Shown here piece by piece: positions 1 to 8,446 of a stretch of 64,000 nt of DNA; the first letter of the stretch is position 1; each line of letters opens with the position of its first letter. The notes under the pieces were generated by a model. That model had not been told where the DNA came from. It saw only the letters and a list, made by a program, of their open reading frames with translations, and searched no databases. This DNA is from UMGS1519 sp050951005 (GTDB taxonomy: Bacteria; Actinomycetota; Coriobacteriia; Coriobacteriales; Eggerthellaceae). The stretch is taken from positions 1 through 64,000 of the forward strand of contig JBMNIP010000004.1 in NCBI GenBank assembly GCA_050951005.1, written 5' to 3'. The translations under genes were made by a program, and so were the position numbers.

Positions 1-1
1 C

Positions 2-630
2 TGCGCGGATGTTGAATTCACCGTGCTGGGCCCCATCGCGAACAACGTGTACTTCATCGATGATGGCGAAGGGCTGATCGTCGTCGATCCCTCCTGCCTT
101 CCCGAGGACATCATCGGCATCATCGGCGACCGCAAGGTCGATGCCATCTTCGTTACCCATAACCATTGGGATCATTGCAACGGATTGGCCGAAGTCAAGC
201 GCCATACCGGTGCCCCGGTCTACGCTCCGCGCATCGATTCCCCGGTAATCGAGGCCGGGCAGGAGGATGCCGGGATCGTTACCGAAGGGTGCCATGTGGA
301 CCATAAGCTCGATGACGGCGACGTCATCACCGTTGGCAAGACCGCATGGAAAACGCTGTCCACGCCGGTCATACGCCGGGCGGCGCCTGCTATTTCCTCG
401 ACCCGGCCACCTCGCCGTTCCCCGACAAGCGTCCGCTGCTCCTTTCGGGCGACACGCTGTTCTGCGGCTCTATCGGGCGCACCGACTTCGAAGGGGGCAA
501 CATGGGCGCCATGCGTGCTTCTCTGGCACGCCTGTCCAAATTGCCCGACGCCACCATCGTATTGCCGGGGCACAACAGCCTGACCACCATCCAGGTGGAG
601 CAGAAGCGCGTCTTTGCCTATTACCTTTGA
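2..630 (+). pseudogene. MBL-fold metallo-hydrolase, 5' end outside window, frameshifted
   Basis: C-terminal part of a glyoxalase-II-like metallo-beta-lactamase-fold hydrolase; the frame is already open at base 2, so the start lies outside. The metal-binding motif THNHWDH is seen near 155-175, and later pieces GHTPGG, LLSGDTLF and VLPGHN complete the usual fold. The two halves are in different frames. The join is at 362-372, where one G is missing from what should be ACG-CCG-GGT-CAT (TPGHTPGG). Restoring one base gives an uninterrupted domain to the stop at 628-630. The substrate cannot be told from sequence. The break may be a base-calling error in a G run or a recent mutation; the intact motifs on both sides favour error. 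Confidence 0.8.
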
Positions 631-693
631 TTTCCCCGCTTTTCGCCGGTGAACTCGGGCGAGATGTCACGATCGGCACTTGTAATGCAAACT

Positions 694-726
694 TTACGTT
701 AAATGAATGTTAAAAAACGTTACAAT
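694..726 (+). promoter_or_regulatory. Pho-box-like direct repeats upstream of pit
   Basis: Three hexamers GTTAAA (698-703), GTTAAA (709-714) and GTTACA (719-724) are spaced by 11 and 10 bases, in an A/T-rich patch within GC-rich DNA. PhoP/PhoB-type regulators bind TTAACA/GTTAA-type direct repeats with an 11-base period, and the next gene is a phosphate transporter. The last repeat overlaps TACAAT (721-726), a possible -10. The regulator assignment is inference. Confidence 0.45.
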
Positions 727-760
727 AGCGCCTAGCCGATAGTTCGGCAGGCGCTTTTTT
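727..760 (+). terminator. Rho-independent terminator
   Basis: GCGCCT (728-733) pairs with AGGCGC (749-754) and GCCGA (735-739) with TCGGC (744-748). The loop is TAGT and six T follow at 755-760. It probably ends the transcript of the hydrolase gene, but it also lies between the Pho-box-like repeats and pit. Confidence 0.8.
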
Positions 761-828
761 GTCCGCAGCTTGACAGCGAAGCGCTATCGCTTGGAAAAGC
801 ACTGGCAGCGTATTGCGAAGGATCATCT

Positions 829-1890
829 GTGGATATCGATTTGGCGTCTTTTCTCGCGAGCCTTTCGCAAGACCCGCTGTTGGTGCTGATTACTATCCTC
901 AACCTGCTTGTTATCATCGTAAACGGCGCCACTGACGCTCCGAATGCCATCACAACCGTTGTCTCTACGCGCAGCATGAAGCCGCGCCGTGCCATCATGA
1001 TGGCGGCGACCTGCAATTTCTTCGGACTGCTGATCGTCTCCTCCCTGAACAACGCCGTTGCCAACACCATTTTCAAGATGGTGGATTTCGGCGGCGATTC
1101 GCATACCGCCATCGTTGCGCTGTTTGCGGCGATGGTCGCAATCATCGTATGGGGCATCACCGCATGGTATTTCGGGATCCCGTCTTCCCAAAGCCACAGC
1201 TTGATTGCCGGTTTGACCGGTGCCGCCATCGCCCTGCAGGGCGGTTTGGGCGGCGTAAACGGGTACGAGTGGGCCAAGGTCATCTACGGCATCCTGCTTT
1301 CCACTTTCATGGGGTTCGGCCTTGGCTGGCTGGGCGCGAAATGCATCAGAAGCGCATTCTGCACCGCGGATCGACGAAGGGTCGACCGCGGTTTTCGTTA
1401 TACCCAGATCGGTACCTCGGCGGCTGCGGCCTTCATGCATGGCGCGCAAGACGGCCAGAAGTTCCTGAGCATCTTCATGCTGGCGATTGCCCTCAGCATG
1501 GGCTTCGATGTGGACAGCATCGCGACCCTCGATAACATGCCGGTGTGGCTGATGCTCGTAGTGGCCCTCTGCATGGGCTGCGGCACCGCCATGGGCGGCG
1601 AGCGCATCATCAAGAACGTGGGCATGAACATGACGAAGCTGGAGCCGTACCAGGGTTGCGCTGCGTCGGTTTCCTCGGTTCTCTGCCTGGTCATCTCCAC
1701 ATTCGGCGGCTTGCCCGTATCTACCACGCATGCCAATACCACGGCCATCATGGGCGTGGGTGCGGCCAAGCGCGCGAAAGCGGTGAAATGGGATATCGCC
1801 GGGGATATGGTGCTCACGTGGATCCTGACATTTCCCGGTTGCGGGTTGATGGGATACGTCTTCGCTGAACTGTTCTTCCTGGTGTTGTGA
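829..1890 (+). CDS. pit: Inorganic phosphate transporter, PiT family
   Basis: 353-residue membrane protein that should import phosphate, probably as a metal-phosphate complex with H+ or Na+. The two inverted PiT signatures are visible: GATDAPNAITTVVSTRS near residue 28 and FGGLPVSTTHANTTAIMG near 292. They sit among many hydrophobic segments. Start is GTG at 829 with GAAGGA at 817-822 six bases upstream. The following gene is a PhoU-like DUF47 protein 49 bases on, the usual Pit partner. A repeat resembling a Pho box lies about 105 bases upstream. The length is typical for short bacterial PiT proteins. Family call is secure; phosphate rather than sulfate as substrate is inferred from the DUF47 partner. 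Confidence 0.93.
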   Translation: MDIDLASFLASLSQDPLLVLITILNLLVIIVNGATDAPNAITTVVSTRSMKPRRAIMMAATCNFFGLLIVSSLNNAVANTIFKMVDFGGDSHTAIVALFAAMVAIIVWGITAWYFGIPSSQSHSLIAGLTGAAIALQGGLGGVNGYEWAKVIYGILLSTFMGFGLGWLGAKCIRSAFCTADRRRVDRGFRYTQIGTSAAAAFMHGAQDGQKFLSIFMLAIALSMGFDVDSIATLDNMPVWLMLVVALCMGCGTAMGGERIIKNVGMNMTKLEPYQGCAASVSSVLCLVISTFGGLPVSTTHANTTAIMGVGAAKRAKAVKWDIAGDMVLTWILTFPGCGLMGYVFAELFFLVL

Positions 1891-1939
1891 GGACCCGAAA
1901 CCGGAAGATATCGATGATTGCGACAAGAAGGTAGGGAAC

Positions 1940-2581
1940 ATGGCACGAAACAAGGGATCTCGCTCGAAACTCAACTACTTCGAAACCTTTATGCGCCAGG
2001 CGGAATCCGCCCATAAGGAGGCCGGGTTGCTGGTGGAGGTAGCTGAGAATTTCACTACGGCCGAAGCCATCTCCGAATACCTGCCGCGCGCTCATAAGAT
2101 CGAGCACGATGCGGACCAATTGAACCATGCGGTCATGCGCGCCATCGATGTCGATTTCATCACGCCGTTCGATCGCGAGGACATCATCATCCTCACCGAT
2201 GCGCTCGACCAGATCGTCGACGGCATCGAGGAGGTTATCCAGCGTTTCTATATGTTCGATGTCCACTTCATGCACCGCGACGTCATTCCCATGGCGAAGC
2301 TGTTGGAGAAGTCCACGGCGGCGCTCGCCGAGGCCATGGGCGGATTCAAGGATTTCAAGAAGTTCGGGCATTTCCTGGAAGTCATGGATAAGGTCGACGA
2401 GGTCGAGGAACAGGTGGATGCGAAGTACATGGAGGTCATGCACAACCTGTTCACCGAGGACCGCGAGAATGCGGTGCGCGTGATGGTGTGGAAGGACATC
2501 TTCGAGCATATCGAGGATTGCGCGGACCGCTGCGACGAAGCTGCCCAGATCATGGGCTCCATCATCCTGAAGAACTCCTAA
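1940..2581 (+). CDS. DUF47 family PhoU-like protein, Pit accessory
   Basis: 213-residue all-helical protein of the DUF47/TIGR00153 family, related to PhoU. Metal-binding motifs KIEHDAD (about residues 53-59) and IEDCADRCDEAA near the C terminus are present. Proteins of this family are regularly encoded next to Pit and are thought to modulate it; direct function is not settled. The gene follows pit in the same direction, so co-transcription is likely. Start ATG at 1940 follows AAGGTAGGG. No membrane segment, hence cytoplasmic. Confidence 0.92.
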   Translation: MARNKGSRSKLNYFETFMRQAESAHKEAGLLVEVAENFTTAEAISEYLPRAHKIEHDADQLNHAVMRAIDVDFITPFDREDIIILTDALDQIVDGIEEVIQRFYMFDVHFMHRDVIPMAKLLEKSTAALAEAMGGFKDFKKFGHFLEVMDKVDEVEEQVDAKYMEVMHNLFTEDRENAVRVMVWKDIFEHIEDCADRCDEAAQIMGSIILKNS

Positions 2582-2682
2582 GGCAGCATCGCTTTCCCTG
2601 CCCGTCCATCCTGCGCCGGCATGCTGCATCCGATGGCGCGGTGCCCCTTGATTCGCGCCGCGTTCCATTTGCGTGAAAGTTC

Positions 2683-2720
2683 GTGCAGCTCGGGCGTGCG
2701 GCTGCACGGTTTGCTATTAT
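2683..2720 (+). promoter_or_regulatory. lysC promoter with overlapping inverted repeat
   Basis: Extended -10 TGC-TATTAT at 2712-2720, 32 bases before the lysC ATG; no good -35 is seen. The inverted repeat GTGCAGC (2683-2689) / GCTGCAC (2701-2707) has an 11-base gap and lies across the -35 region, as an operator would. No regulator can be named. Confidence 0.4.
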
Positions 2721-2752
2721 GTTTCGAACCAGGAAAAGCACGAAGGACAGAC

Positions 2753-4033
2753 ATGGCATTAGTCGTTGCAAAATTCGGCGGCACCTCGGTCGCCTCTCCA
2801 GAACGCATACAGAACGTTGCCAAGCGTTTGATTCGAATCAAACAGCAGGGCAACGACGTCGTTGCCGTTGTTTCCGCCATGGGCAAGACCACCGATGAGT
2901 TGGTGGGCTTGGCCGATGCGCTGAACGACCATCCCTCTCCCCGCGAAATGGACATGCTCCTGTCCACGGGAGAGCAGGTATCCATGTCCCTTCTGGCTAT
3001 GGCTATCAATGCCCGCGGCTATCGTTCGGCGAGCTTTACCGGTTGGCAAGCCGGTATCAAGACCGACAGCCAGTTCTCGTCAGCCAAGATCGAGGACGTG
3101 GACGCCCACCGCATCAAGGAGAAGCTTGCGCAAGGCGCCATCGTTGTGGTGGCGGGGTTCCAGGGCATCACCGAAGACGGCGACATCACCACCCTCGGCC
3201 GCGGCGGCTCGGACACTACGGCAGTGGCGATTGCCTGGGGCCTGGATGCCGATGTCTGCGAAATCTATTCCGATGTCGACGGCATCTACACCGCCGATCC
3301 GCGCGTGGCTCCACGGGCGAAGAAACTCGATCAGGTTTCCTATGACGATATGCTCGAGCTGTCTTCGTCAGGTGCCGGCGTGCTCCAGGCCCGCGCCGTC
3401 GAATTGGCGCGCAAATACCAAGTTGTCATTCATTCGCGCTCGTCGTTCTCCGATGCGCCGGGCACGCTGATTAAGGAGGCGGATCCCACCATGGAGCAAG
3501 CGGTTGTCACCGGTGTGGCCCACGATACGTCGGAAATCAAGATCACCATCCGCGGCCTCGATGACGAATCGGGTATCGCCGCCCGGCTGTTCTCGGCGCT
3601 GGCAAGCAACAACGTCAACGTGGACATGATCATCCAGAACACCGCGGTCGACGGGCATGCCGATATCAGCTTCACCTGCCCAGCTGCCGATCGGGCGCGG
3701 GCCGAGGAAACGGTCAAGCGCATCGGCCGTGAACTGGGTGCAAAGGACCTTATCATCAACGACAACATCGCCAAGGTCTCCATCGTCGGCACCGGCATGA
3801 AGAGCTCGCCGGGTGTGGCGGCACGGGCGTTCCAGACGTTGGGAGAGAACAAGGTCAACATCCTGATGATCTCTACGAGCCCCATCCGTCTGTCGGTGGT
3901 GGTCGACGGCGACCAGACCGAACTCGCCGTCCGCTGCCTGCATACGGCTTTCGGCTTGGATTCGGACAGCGTTTTCAAAGAGACCTCGCTTTCCGCCGAG
4001 GAGTTGGCTGCGAAGGCGAAGAAGGGCCGGTAG
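2753..4033 (+). CDS. lysC: Aspartate kinase
   Basis: Phosphorylates L-aspartate with ATP, the first step to lysine, diaminopimelate, threonine and methionine. About 426 residues. The amino-acid-kinase domain begins KFGGTSVA (residues 6-13), with STGEQVS and the GRGGSDTTA loop further on. Two tandem ACT domains follow from about residue 262, so end-product inhibition (lysine and/or threonine) is expected. The ATG at 2753 has GAAGGA at 2742-2747, so I prefer it to an in-frame start about 130 bases upstream, which would add residues not seen in the family. A strong terminator follows, then asd, the next enzyme of the pathway. Confidence 0.96.
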   Translation: MALVVAKFGGTSVASPERIQNVAKRLIRIKQQGNDVVAVVSAMGKTTDELVGLADALNDHPSPREMDMLLSTGEQVSMSLLAMAINARGYRSASFTGWQAGIKTDSQFSSAKIEDVDAHRIKEKLAQGAIVVVAGFQGITEDGDITTLGRGGSDTTAVAIAWGLDADVCEIYSDVDGIYTADPRVAPRAKKLDQVSYDDMLELSSSGAGVLQARAVELARKYQVVIHSRSSFSDAPGTLIKEADPTMEQAVVTGVAHDTSEIKITIRGLDDESGIAARLFSALASNNVNVDMIIQNTAVDGHADISFTCPAADRARAEETVKRIGRELGAKDLIINDNIAKVSIVGTGMKSSPGVAARAFQTLGENKVNILMISTSPIRLSVVVDGDQTELAVRCLHTAFGLDSDSVFKETSLSAEELAAKAKKGR

Positions 4034-4056
4034 GGATTTCGATTCGGGCGATGCTG

Positions 4057-4086
4057 GGGCCGCGTGAACCGCGGCCCTTTTCTTTT
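4057..4086 (+). terminator. Rho-independent terminator after lysC
   Basis: GGGCCGCG (4057-4064) pairs with CGCGGCCC (4070-4077); loop TGAAC, tail TTTTCTTTT. It separates lysC from asd. Confidence 0.9.
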
Positions 4087-4258
4087 CGGGCGGGGATAGC
4101 CGCTGTTGGATTGCGTGTCGAGGCTCGATGGGCCCAGAGGGGCCGGCAGTTGCATCTCTTCAGCCTCCTTATTCCGCTTACCTGCCGATTTCACATTGTC
4201 GCGGAGCTCGCGGGGCGTGCGGTAGTATCATCGTTTCACCCGAGAATTGAGGAGATTC

Positions 4259-5310
4259 ATGATGACTTGGACTAAGGACATCCCTGCCAACCCCGTTATC
4301 GCCGTTGCCGGAGCTACCGGTGCGGTGGGGCGCGAGTTCCTGAAGGTACTGCATGACGTCGATTTCCCGGCGGCCGAGGTCCGTGCGCTGGCCTCTGCGC
4401 GCTCAGCGGGAAAGCAACTGGATTTCGACGGTTGCGGCCAGGTGCCGGCAGGAAAGCTGACAGTTCAGGAGATGACCCCCGAAGCGTTCCAGGGGGGTCG
4501 ATATCGCGCTCTTCTCGGCCGGCGCGGGCGTTTCCAAGAAGATGCGCCAGGCAGTGGTCGATGCCGGGGCGGTGATGATCGACAACTCGAGTGCATTCCG
4601 CATGGAAGAGGGTGTCCCGCTGGTGGTGCCCGAGGTGAATCCACAGGATGCCCTCAAGCACAACGGGGTCATCGCGAATCCGAATTGCTCCACCATCCAG
4701 ATGGTCGTGGCGCTGAAGCCGCTGAATGACATCGCGCACATCCACCGCGTCGTGGTGTCCACGTATCAGGCAGCCAGCGGTGCCGGCGCGAAGGCCATGC
4801 AGGAGCTCTATTCCCAGACGCAGCAATACCTGAATGGGGGAAGAGCTGACCATCGAAGCGTTCAGCGACCAGATCGCCTTCAATACCATCCCGCATATCG
4901 ACGTCTTCCTGGATGACGATTACACCAAGGAAGAATGGAAGATGGTTGCGGAGACGAAGAAGATCTTCGGCGACGAGGGCATTGCCGTTGCACCGACCTG
5001 CGTGCGTGTTCCCGTGCTGCGCTGCCATGCCGAATCCATCAATGTCGAATTCGACGCCCCGATTTCCGTCGAGCAGGCCCGTGCCGCCTGGGAAGCCGAT
5101 CCTTCGGTGGTCGTCGACGACGATCCGGCGCACAATGTCTACCCGATGCAGGGTTTGCTCGCCGGTACGGATAAAGTGCACGTCGGCCGCCTGCGCGACG
5201 ATCCGACGGTGGAAAACGGCCTGGCATTCTGGTGCGTAATGGACCAGATCCGCAAAGGTGCCGCATTGAATGCGGTGCAGATTGCCCGGTTGCTCCTGCC
5301 GAAGGCCTAA
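4259..5310 (+). pseudogene. asd: Aspartate-semialdehyde dehydrogenase, two frameshifts as sequenced
   Basis: Asd reduces aspartyl phosphate to the semialdehyde, the step after LysC. The protein is recognisable in three consecutive frames: VAGATGAVGREFLKVL at the start, then AGAVMIDNSSAFRM and the active-site ANPNCSTIQ, then VAPTCVRVPVLRCHAESI to the end. The joins are at a run of six G (4492-4497; five would keep frame) and a run of five G (4836-4840; four would keep frame). With both extra G removed the product is about 348 residues, normal for the family. Start is ATG 4259 or 4262 behind TGAGGAG. All catalytic pieces are intact, and Asd is needed for diaminopimelate, so I believe these are sequence errors and the real gene works. 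Confidence 0.85.
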
Positions 5311-5335
5311 GCATCGAAGAACCGAGAAACGAAAG

Positions 5336-5368
5336 ACGCCCCCGCTGGTAATCCAGCGGGGGCGTTTC
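5336..5368. terminator. Bidirectional terminator between asd and ppk1
   Basis: A 13-bp perfect stem, ACGCCCCCGCTGG (5336-5348) with CCAGCGGGGGCGT (5353-5365), loop TAAT. T-rich sequence follows on the plus strand and TCTTTCGTTTCT on the minus strand, so it can serve both converging units. Confidence 0.88.
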
Positions 5369-5391
5369 CTGTTGCGGGGGGGGCAGTGCGA

Positions 5392-5769
5392 TTAGGAGCG
5401 GTTCCGATGGAACAGGCGGCGGATCCAATGGAAGAAGCCGCGCTTTTCCTCGGGCTTGGGCGTTGTCGCAATCTCCATGGTCGTTGCTTCGGCTACCGCT
5501 TCCGGTGCCGTATCGGCGGGTGCCGCTTCCGGTGCGGGCGCTTCTGCTTCCGCTTGCGGCGAAGACGTTTTCGTTTCGCTTGCGCCAGCTTCGGCAACGG
5601 CAGCTTCGGCAACCGATGCCTCCGCTTCCGGCGTGGCAGGTGCGTCCGAGGGAGCGGGTTCAGCGTCTATCGTTCCGCTCACTTCCGCCTCGGGAACTGA
5701 CGGGGCTGTTGCTTCATGGTCAGCCGAGTTAATGGGCCTCCGAATCCGCGTCGCCGGCATCCTCTTCAT
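5392..5769 (-). CDS. Ala/Pro/Glu-rich tail, probably the frameshifted C-terminal extension of Ppk1
   Basis: A frame of up to 125 codons overlapping the last 41 bases of ppk1. It encodes a low-complexity, acidic Ala/Pro/Glu-rich stretch ending in the basic, aromatic GFFHWIRRLFHRNRS. It stops 24 bases before the bidirectional terminator, the expected end of the transcript. The apparent ATG has no convincing ribosome site. Changing the GGG at 5734-5736 by one base joins it to ppk1 after residue about 776. I therefore read it as the rest of ppk1 displaced by an indel. A separate, translationally coupled small protein is the alternative. Confidence 0.45.
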   Translation of the reverse strand: MKRMPATRIRRPINSADHEATAPSVPEAEVSGTIDAEPAPSDAPATPEAEASVAEAAVAEAGASETKTSSPQAEAEAPAPEAAPADTAPEAVAEATTMEIATTPKPEEKRGFFHWIRRLFHRNRS

Positions 5770-8068
5770 CGTCTTGCTGCTCTTCGATCGGAGCGACGAT
5801 CGGTACGACGCCCTTGGCGGCCATGGGGATGCGGTTGTACGGATCCTCCTTCTCGGCGATGCGGCGATCCTCCTTTGCGGCAGTCGCTTCGTCGTCGTAG
5901 GCCTTCTTGATGAAATATTCCTGCGAGTTCAGGGGCTCTTCGCCTTCCTTGGCGAAGTATCCCAGCGGCGTGTATGTCAGATCCGGGCGCAGCTCGCGCA
6001 GCTTGACGGTGTCGTGCATGCTCTTATCGACGTAGTCCAGCACGCGGGGCTGCAGCTTGGGATTCTTGATGGGCCACATGATCTCGACGCGCTTGTCCAT
6101 ATTGCGGGTCATCAGGTCGGCGCTGGACATGTACATGTGCTGCACGTTATCCGGGGTGCCGAAGATGTAGATGCGGCTGTGCTCCAGCAGGCGGCCGACA
6201 ATGGAGACCACCCGCACGTTGTCGGTGTAGCCTGGAATGCCGGGTACGATGCAGCAGATGCCGCGGACCAGCATGTCCACGTGGACGTTGGCTTGGCTGG
6301 CCTCGACGATCTTCTCGATGATGTCCTTGTCGGTGACCGAGTTCGTTTTCAGGAAGACGCCGCAGGGCTTGCCGGCCTTCGCTTGCTCGATCTGCTCGTC
6401 GAACAGTTCCAGCAGGCGCTGCTTGATCTGCAGGGGCGCCACATAGATGGTGTCGTAGTCGGTGGAAAGCGTTTCCAGGTTCATGTTATTGAAGAATTCC
6501 ACGGCGTCGCGTCCGATGTTCTCGTCGGTTGTGATGAACGAGAAGTCGGTGTACAGGCGCGAGGTCTTCTCGTTGTAGTTGCCCGTACCCAGCTGGGTGA
6601 TGTGCTGCAGGCCGTTCTCCGTGCGGCGGGTGATGCAGCAGATCTTGCTGTGCGTCTTCTGCTCGTGGAAGCCGTAGATCACCTTGCAGCCCGCCTGCTC
6701 GAAGCGCTGCGACCATTCGATGTTGTTGCTCTCGTCGAAGCGGGCGCGCAGTTCGAACAGCGCGGTGACTTCCTTGCCGTTTTCGGCGGCGGCAATCAGC
6801 GCTTCAGCCAGCTGAGAACGGCTGGCCAGGCGGTACAGCGTGATCTTGATGGAGACCACGTCGGGGTCGACCGCTGCCTCCTGCAGCAGGCGGACGAAGG
6901 CGCCAATATCCTCGTAGGGGTAGTTCAGCAGCTTCTCGCCCTTGCAGATCTGCGGGATGATGGGCTCCAGACGGTTCAGGGAAGCCGGCCATTGCGGCTC
7001 GAAGGGCTTGGAGATCAGGCCGCGGCTCAGTTCGGGTCCTGCCATCTCGGCGAGGTCGAAGGCGTAGGCCATGTTAAGCGGCACAGATGTGACATATGTT
7101 TGATGCGGCTTCAGGTTCAGCTTGCTCAGCAGGAACTTCTCGGTGGTCTTGGACAGTTTCTTCCTGCTCTCCAAGCGCACCGGGGCCAGGCGCGAGCGCT
7201 TCTTCAGAATCTTCTTCATGAACTCGCGGTAGTCTTCCTCGTACTCATCGGCGCCTTCGGTGGCATCCAGGTCGGCATTGCGCGTGACGCAGATGATGTT
7301 GGTGTGCTTGACGCGGTACATGCTGAAGATCTCGGGGGCTATCATCTCGACCGCGTTCTCCAGGCGGACGAACTGGAGGCCTTCGCCAGGTAGCTTGATG
7401 ACCTGTTCGGCCTGCCGCGGCATGGGGATCAGGCCGAGCGTAACGCCTTCGGCTCCCAGCTCGCGCATCTTCTTGCGCTCGGCCTTGGCCGCTTTGCGCT
7501 CGGCCTTGGTCATCGAGGTCTTGCTGCCGATCTCACCGTCCAGGCGCACGACCACGTACAGCCCTCCGTTCTCCAGGTGCGGGAACGGATGGCGCGAGTT
7601 GATGATCTGGGGGGAAAGGAACGGCACCACGTTCATGTTCAGGTAGTCTCGCAGGTAATCGAGCTGGTCGGCGTTCAGATCGCGGATGTCCAATTCCTTG
7701 ATGCCATGCTGCGCCAGCTGGTTGCGCACATCGTGGTAGATGGCCTCCTGCAGGGGATACAGTTCGTGGCAGCGCTTATGGATGGCATCCAGCTGCTCGG
7801 AGGGGGTCATGAGCGTCTTGGAATCCAGGACCTCTTTTTTCAGCAGCTGCAGGTCGGTCAGGCTGCCGACGCGCACCATGAAGAATTCCTGCAGATTCGA
7901 CCAGAAAATGGATACGAACTGCATGCGCTCGATCAAGGGGACGTTCGGGTCGGCACCCTGATCGAGAACGCGCTCATTGAACGTGAGCCACGACAGCTCT
8001 CGATTCTGCATATAGGGTTCCGGGATCCGGCTCCCTTTTCCCGTTGCGGACTCCTTCTTCTCGTCCAT
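5729..8068 (-). CDS. ppk1: Polyphosphate kinase 1
   Basis: Makes inorganic polyphosphate reversibly from ATP. 779 codons as read. The N-terminal domain starts with the family hallmark NRELSWLTFNERVL (residues 22-35), the FFMVRVGSL segment follows, and the phospholipase-D-like catalytic half has KTHSK with the phospho-acceptor His473, then LGTGNYNEKTSRLYTDF. The core ends near 727; the acidic tail beyond it is longer than in the 688-residue E. coli enzyme and may continue in another frame. ATG 8068 is preceded by GAGGGAG. It is divergent from a double PPK2 gene, so making and spending polyphosphate are encoded back to back. Confidence 0.95.
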   Translation of the reverse strand: MDEKKESATGKGSRIPEPYMQNRELSWLTFNERVLDQGADPNVPLIERMQFVSIFWSNLQEFFMVRVGSLTDLQLLKKEVLDSKTLMTPSEQLDAIHKRCHELYPLQEAIYHDVRNQLAQHGIKELDIRDLNADQLDYLRDYLNMNVVPFLSPQIINSRHPFPHLENGGLYVVVRLDGEIGSKTSMTKAERKAAKAERKKMRELGAEGVTLGLIPMPRQAEQVIKLPGEGLQFVRLENAVEMIAPEIFSMYRVKHTNIICVTRNADLDATEGADEYEEDYREFMKKILKKRSRLAPVRLESRKKLSKTTEKFLLSKLNLKPHQTYVTSVPLNMAYAFDLAEMAGPELSRGLISKPFEPQWPASLNRLEPIIPQICKGEKLLNYPYEDIGAFVRLLQEAAVDPDVVSIKITLYRLASRSQLAEALIAAAENGKEVTALFELRARFDESNNIEWSQRFEQAGCKVIYGFHEQKTHSKICCITRRTENGLQHITQLGTGNYNEKTSRLYTDFSFITTDENIGRDAVEFFNNMNLETLSTDYDTIYVAPLQIKQRLLELFDEQIEQAKAGKPCGVFLKTNSVTDKDIIEKIVEASQANVHVDMLVRGICCIVPGIPGYTDNVRVVSIVGRLLEHSRIYIFGTPDNVQHMYMSSADLMTRNMDKRVEIMWPIKNPKLQPRVLDYVDKSMHDTVKLRELRPDLTYTPLGYFAKEGEEPLNSQEYFIKKAYDDEATAAKEDRRIAEKEDPYNRIPMAAKGVVPIVAPIEEQQDDEEDAGDADSEAH

Positions 8069-8446
8069 GTAATGCTCCCTCTAAAACGTCAATCAACTGT
8101 TGAGATAACCGTCCCAGCGGCACATCGAAACGGCGGGCTCGGCGAATGGACTTGCCGAGGGCGAACCGCAGATATGCATGTGCCTTTTGGACGACCTGAA
8201 ACCTTATAACTCATTTTATATTAATCGTGCGATTCGTGATGGAGAGGTTCAGAAGATCGGGAAGTAGTAAAATTTTTGTAAACATGCCAGGTGAACAGGT
8301 GAAACAACGGGTGCTTCCGATGCCTGCGAGCCGATGGGGCATACATGCCCAAGGTGTCTGCGGCGTTGGATGCGCAAGGCGGCGGGGATACCGGGTCGGA
8401 CTGCAGGTGTGGTACCCTTTGCGCAACCGAGTGGCTGGAGGAGTAT
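8069..8446. other. Divergent intergenic region between ppk1 and the PPK2 gene
   Basis: 378 bases without a credible gene. It must carry promoters for both directions. An A/T-rich patch at 8201-8285 contains TATAAG and TATAAA on the minus strand, candidate -10 boxes for ppk1, but I find no matching -35. No Pho-box-like repeat like that before pit was seen. Confidence 0.5.

Noticed and set aside
770..800. TTGACA at 770-775 as -35 of a pit promoter
   Set aside because: No acceptable -10 at 15-19 bases; only GC-rich or TTGGAA-like sequence follows.
5456..7393. 645-codon open frame on the plus strand opposite ppk1
   Set aside because: Mirror of a GC-rich, biased gene; low-complexity Val/Leu/His-rich product with no domain and no ribosome site.
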